This document shows positions 59,083-61,308 of a stretch of DNA of 61,308 nucleotides, piece by piece (position 1 is the first letter of the stretch; every line of letters begins with the position of its first letter). The stretch spans positions 1 through 61,308 of the forward strand of contig JAWLFE010000014.1 of assembly GCA_041685735.1 (NCBI GenBank). Direction: 5' to 3'. The notes under the pieces were generated by a model. That model was not told where the DNA came from. It saw only the letters and a program-made list of their open reading frames with translations, and did not search any database. The position numbers and the translations under genes are program-made. The stretch comes from CSSed11-175R1 sp041685735. Its GTDB lineage: Bacteria > Actinomycetota > Nitriliruptoria > Nitriliruptorales > Nitriliruptoraceae.

Positions 59083-61308
59083 TCAGGAGGCGTGGGACGT
59101 CCGGGTCGCCGTGCGTTCCAGGTAGCCACGCAGCCGTCCGAGGTCCCGGGAGATCGGCAGGCCCGCCTCACCGAGGGCGGATGCGGCGGTGGTCAGCAGG
59201 TTGAGGGCGCGGGACCGGCGGCCCTGTTCGGCCAGGAGGCGGGCGGCCGACAGGTACCGGTCCTCTGCCAGGGGGTCGAGCGCGATGGCAGCCAGGAGCG
59301 CCCGGACCGCGTCGTCCAGACGTGCCTCCTCTTCCGCCGCCGTGGCGACCACGTCGTACATCGCCAACGCCTGCTGTTCGAGGTGGCGCCGCGGTTGTTC
59401 GATCCACGGCAGCAACCCCAGGCTCGGGGCGACCGCGTCGCCGTACAGCCCGAGTGCCGCTGACGCCGCGGTCGCGCCCGTGCCGTCGGGGTTGCGGGCC
59501 TCGCGCACGAACCGGAGGAAGTCGTCGGCGTCGACGGTCACCCCGGGCCGGAAGCGCAACTGTTCCGCGTGGCGTTCGACCAGGTCGCCGACGTCCTGCC
59601 GCACGCGCCGCAGCACCGTTCGCAGCCGCTCCCTGCCCCGGTCCGTCTCGCCGTCGGGCCACAGGGCTTCGATGACCTGCTCGGTGGGGGCTTCGGCACC
59701 GTGCAGAGCGAGGAAGGCGATGAGCTCCGCCGGCCGTCCGGTCGGTTCGATGGGGTGGCCGTCGATCTCCACGGTGAGCGCGCCGAGGACCGTGATCCGG
59801 GGACCCTGGGCGGCACCGCGGTCACGGGCGCTCGATGACGATCGAGCGGCGAGCGGCTGCAGGACACGGGCCACCTCCGGCTCACGGACGAACGGCAGGT
59901 CGGGGTAGCCCAGTTGCGCAGCCTCCTCGAACGCGGCGGCTGCCAGACCTTCGGCACGATCGTCGCCGGCCTCATGCAGCACCGCCGCGTGCAACAGGGT
60001 GATGCGCCACCGGTCGCGCGGCTCCACGGCCAGCCCGCTGTCGAGCTCAACCAGCGCGGCGGTGGCGCGTTCGACGTCCCCGGCGTAGGCCGCGACCACG
60101 AACTCGGCGGTGGTGACCAGCGGGGTGGTCCCGGGGTCACGTTGCCTCGCGTCGGCCAGCAGTCGTTCGGCTTCATCCAGCCGGCCGACACGGGCCAGCA
60201 ACTGCGCTGCGTCGGCGCGGAAGAAGGCACCGTGGCCGGTGTCGACGACCACGTCGGAGCGCTCGACGGCGTGGCAGGCCGCCCAGGTGGTGTCGGCATC
60301 GCCCTGCTGTGACGCGAGCTTCGCGGCGCCCCAGCGTGCGAACGCGGCGGACCGCTCGTTGCCGATGGTGGCGACGGTGCTGGCGGTGTGACGGAGCTCG
60401 GTGAGCGTCGCGTGCGCTTCGGCGTACCGACCGACCTCGATCAGGATGAAGGCGCGGTAGGGGAGCGTGGAGACCCGGATGCGCACGTTGCCCCCGGACG
60501 CGGCGAGCACCTGATCGAGTTGCTCCAACGCGGCGTCGTACCGGCCGAGCGGCCAGGATGCGACCGTGGCCGCGACGACCCGGGTCGCGATGGCGTGGGT
60601 CGGCGCCCCCCGGCTCTGCAGGAGCTGGGCTGCTTCCTCCAACTGGCGTGCTCCGGTGCGCAGCGCCGTCGCGGTTCGACGTCCGGCCGTGGCCCGACCA
60701 ACGGCCGCCAGGAGCCGGCCGCGAGCCATCGGCGGCAGGTCATCGCGGGCCAGGATGGTCTCCGCTTCCGCGATCAGGACGTCATCGTCGCTGGCGACCA
60801 GGCGTACCGCGCAGTCGGCCGCGAGGACCTCCAGGGCCTCCAGGTCGCGCGTGTCGGGTCCCTGTCCACCGAGCAGCATCCGTGCACGTCCGATGCTGGC
60901 GCGGTAGTCCTCCAGGTGACCATCGACGAGGTAGGTGTCCGCCAGGTGGATGAGGATGCGTGGGTGGGCGTTGAGCAGGTCCGGCGGGACCGCGCCGACG
61001 GCGGCGGCGTGCTCCGCAGCATCGATCCGTCCGGTGAAGACCGGCGGGAGATCCGCGAGCAGCTTGGCCAGATCCTCCTGGAGGCCGGTGGCGTCGAGCA
61101 CCTCGAGGGCAGCGCTCGGCCACCCGGTGTCGACGTACCTCTGGGCGGCCTGACGGATCAACCGCTCGTTGGGTGACGCTGGCGCGAGGGCACCGCGGAC
61201 GGCGTTGGGGAAGGTCCACAGCCCGTCACGCACCTCCTCGAGGGGGATCCCCAGGTCGGCCACGGCCGCGGCCCCGCCGCCCACGCCCGCCGCGACGACG
61301 AGCTCGTC
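59083..61308 (-). CDS. Large regulator with C-terminal winged-helix and BTAD domains, N-terminus outside the window
   Basis: At least 741 residues, open to the right edge. The visible N-terminal part (DLGIPLEEVRDGLWTFPNAV, then TGLQEDLAKLLADLPPVF and a long helical-repeat region) is the end of a STAND/LAL-type ATPase core and its TPR sensor. At about 475 residues from the window edge, RITVLGALTVEIDGHPIEP and LAFLALHGAEAPTEQVIEALW mark a winged helix, followed by a BTAD helical domain to the end. The DNA-binding half is therefore C-terminal, the reverse of the SARP order at 45898. The Walker motifs would lie outside the window. Confidence 0.75.
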   Translation of the reverse strand, partial: DELVVAAGVGGGAAAVADLGIPLEEVRDGLWTFPNAVRGALAPASPNERLIRQAAQRYVDTGWPSAALEVLDATGLQEDLAKLLADLPPVFTGRIDAAEHAAAVGAVPPDLLNAHPRILIHLADTYLVDGHLEDYRASIGRARMLLGGQGPDTRDLEALEVLAADCAVRLVASDDDVLIAEAETILARDDLPPMARGRLLAAVGRATAGRRTATALRTGARQLEEAAQLLQSRGAPTHAIATRVVAATVASWPLGRYDAALEQLDQVLAASGGNVRIRVSTLPYRAFILIEVGRYAEAHATLTELRHTASTVATIGNERSAAFARWGAAKLASQQGDADTTWAACHAVERSDVVVDTGHGAFFRADAAQLLARVGRLDEAERLLADARQRDPGTTPLVTTAEFVVAAYAGDVERATAALVELDSGLAVEPRDRWRITLLHAAVLHEAGDDRAEGLAAAAFEEAAQLGYPDLPFVREPEVARVLQPLAARSSSSARDRGAAQGPRITVLGALTVEIDGHPIEPTGRPAELIAFLALHGAEAPTEQVIEALWPDGETDRGRERLRTVLRRVRQDVGDLVERHAEQLRFRPGVTVDADDFLRFVREARNPDGTGATAASAALGLYGDAVAPSLGLLPWIEQPRRHLEQQALAMYDVVATAAEEEARLDDAVRALLAAIALDPLAEDRYLSAARLLAEQGRRSRALNLLTTAASALGEAGLPISRDLGRLRGYLERTATRTSHAS

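Overview
The window is about 61 kb of very GC-rich DNA. Ribosome binding sites of the AGGAG type, frequent GTG starts, a pyruvate carboxylase, and many STAND/AfsR/MalT-type regulators point to a high-GC actinobacterium. A deep-branching group such as Nitriliruptoria or Egibacteria fits, but this is inference without an rRNA gene. No rRNA, tRNA, CRISPR array or intact transposase was found.

Left part (1-17.4 kb): a DASS anion transporter is followed by decayed genes (a sortase tail and a PAS/cyclic-nucleotide-binding remnant). Next comes a group of envelope-type genes: a LapA-like protein, two DUF1269 paralogues, a secreted/membrane protein, an AqpZ aquaporin, an HdeD-type protein and a lipoprotein with 25 Glu-Pro repeats. 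They are interleaved with two large ATP-binding LuxR (MalT/LAL) regulators, one of which is in an operon with a 14-helix MFS exporter. The intergenic regions here repeatedly carry the palindrome TCACCCG-N3-CGGGTGA. At four of these sites a conserved -10-like TASCGT lies 22-23 nt downstream. I read this as an undescribed regulon, probably driven by the LAL regulators. It is the most interesting signal in the window.

Middle part (17.7-29.5 kb): a berberine-bridge-type FAD oxidoreductase, a Crp/Fnr regulator, a SnoaL-like protein, OsmC and SRPBCC proteins. Then comes a reactive-sulfur locus. An ArsR-rhodanese fusion is divergent from metallo-beta-lactamase/double rhodanese, MFS, PIG-L deacetylase, DsrE and MFS genes, with two clean palindromes between the divergent starts. 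A convergent MFS gene closes the block.

Region 29.8-42.6 kb: a CcdA/DsbD-like protein with a thioredoxin-like domain, an SLH-domain surface protein, a TPR regulator, rhodanese and cupin genes, a methyltransferase, and a broken SARP/AfsR gene (two frameshifts plus a deletion). These are followed by a broken haloalkane dehalogenase, a winged-helix protein, a DUF2277 protein and small membrane or secreted proteins.

Right part (42.7-61.3 kb): a third LAL regulator and an intact SARP/AfsR regulator, then a C4-metabolism block: pyruvate carboxylase, an MFS transporter, a second DASS carboxylate transporter, and succinate dehydrogenase/fumarate reductase flavoprotein and iron-sulfur subunits with no membrane-anchor gene beside them. 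The window ends inside a regulator whose BTAD domain is at its C-terminus.
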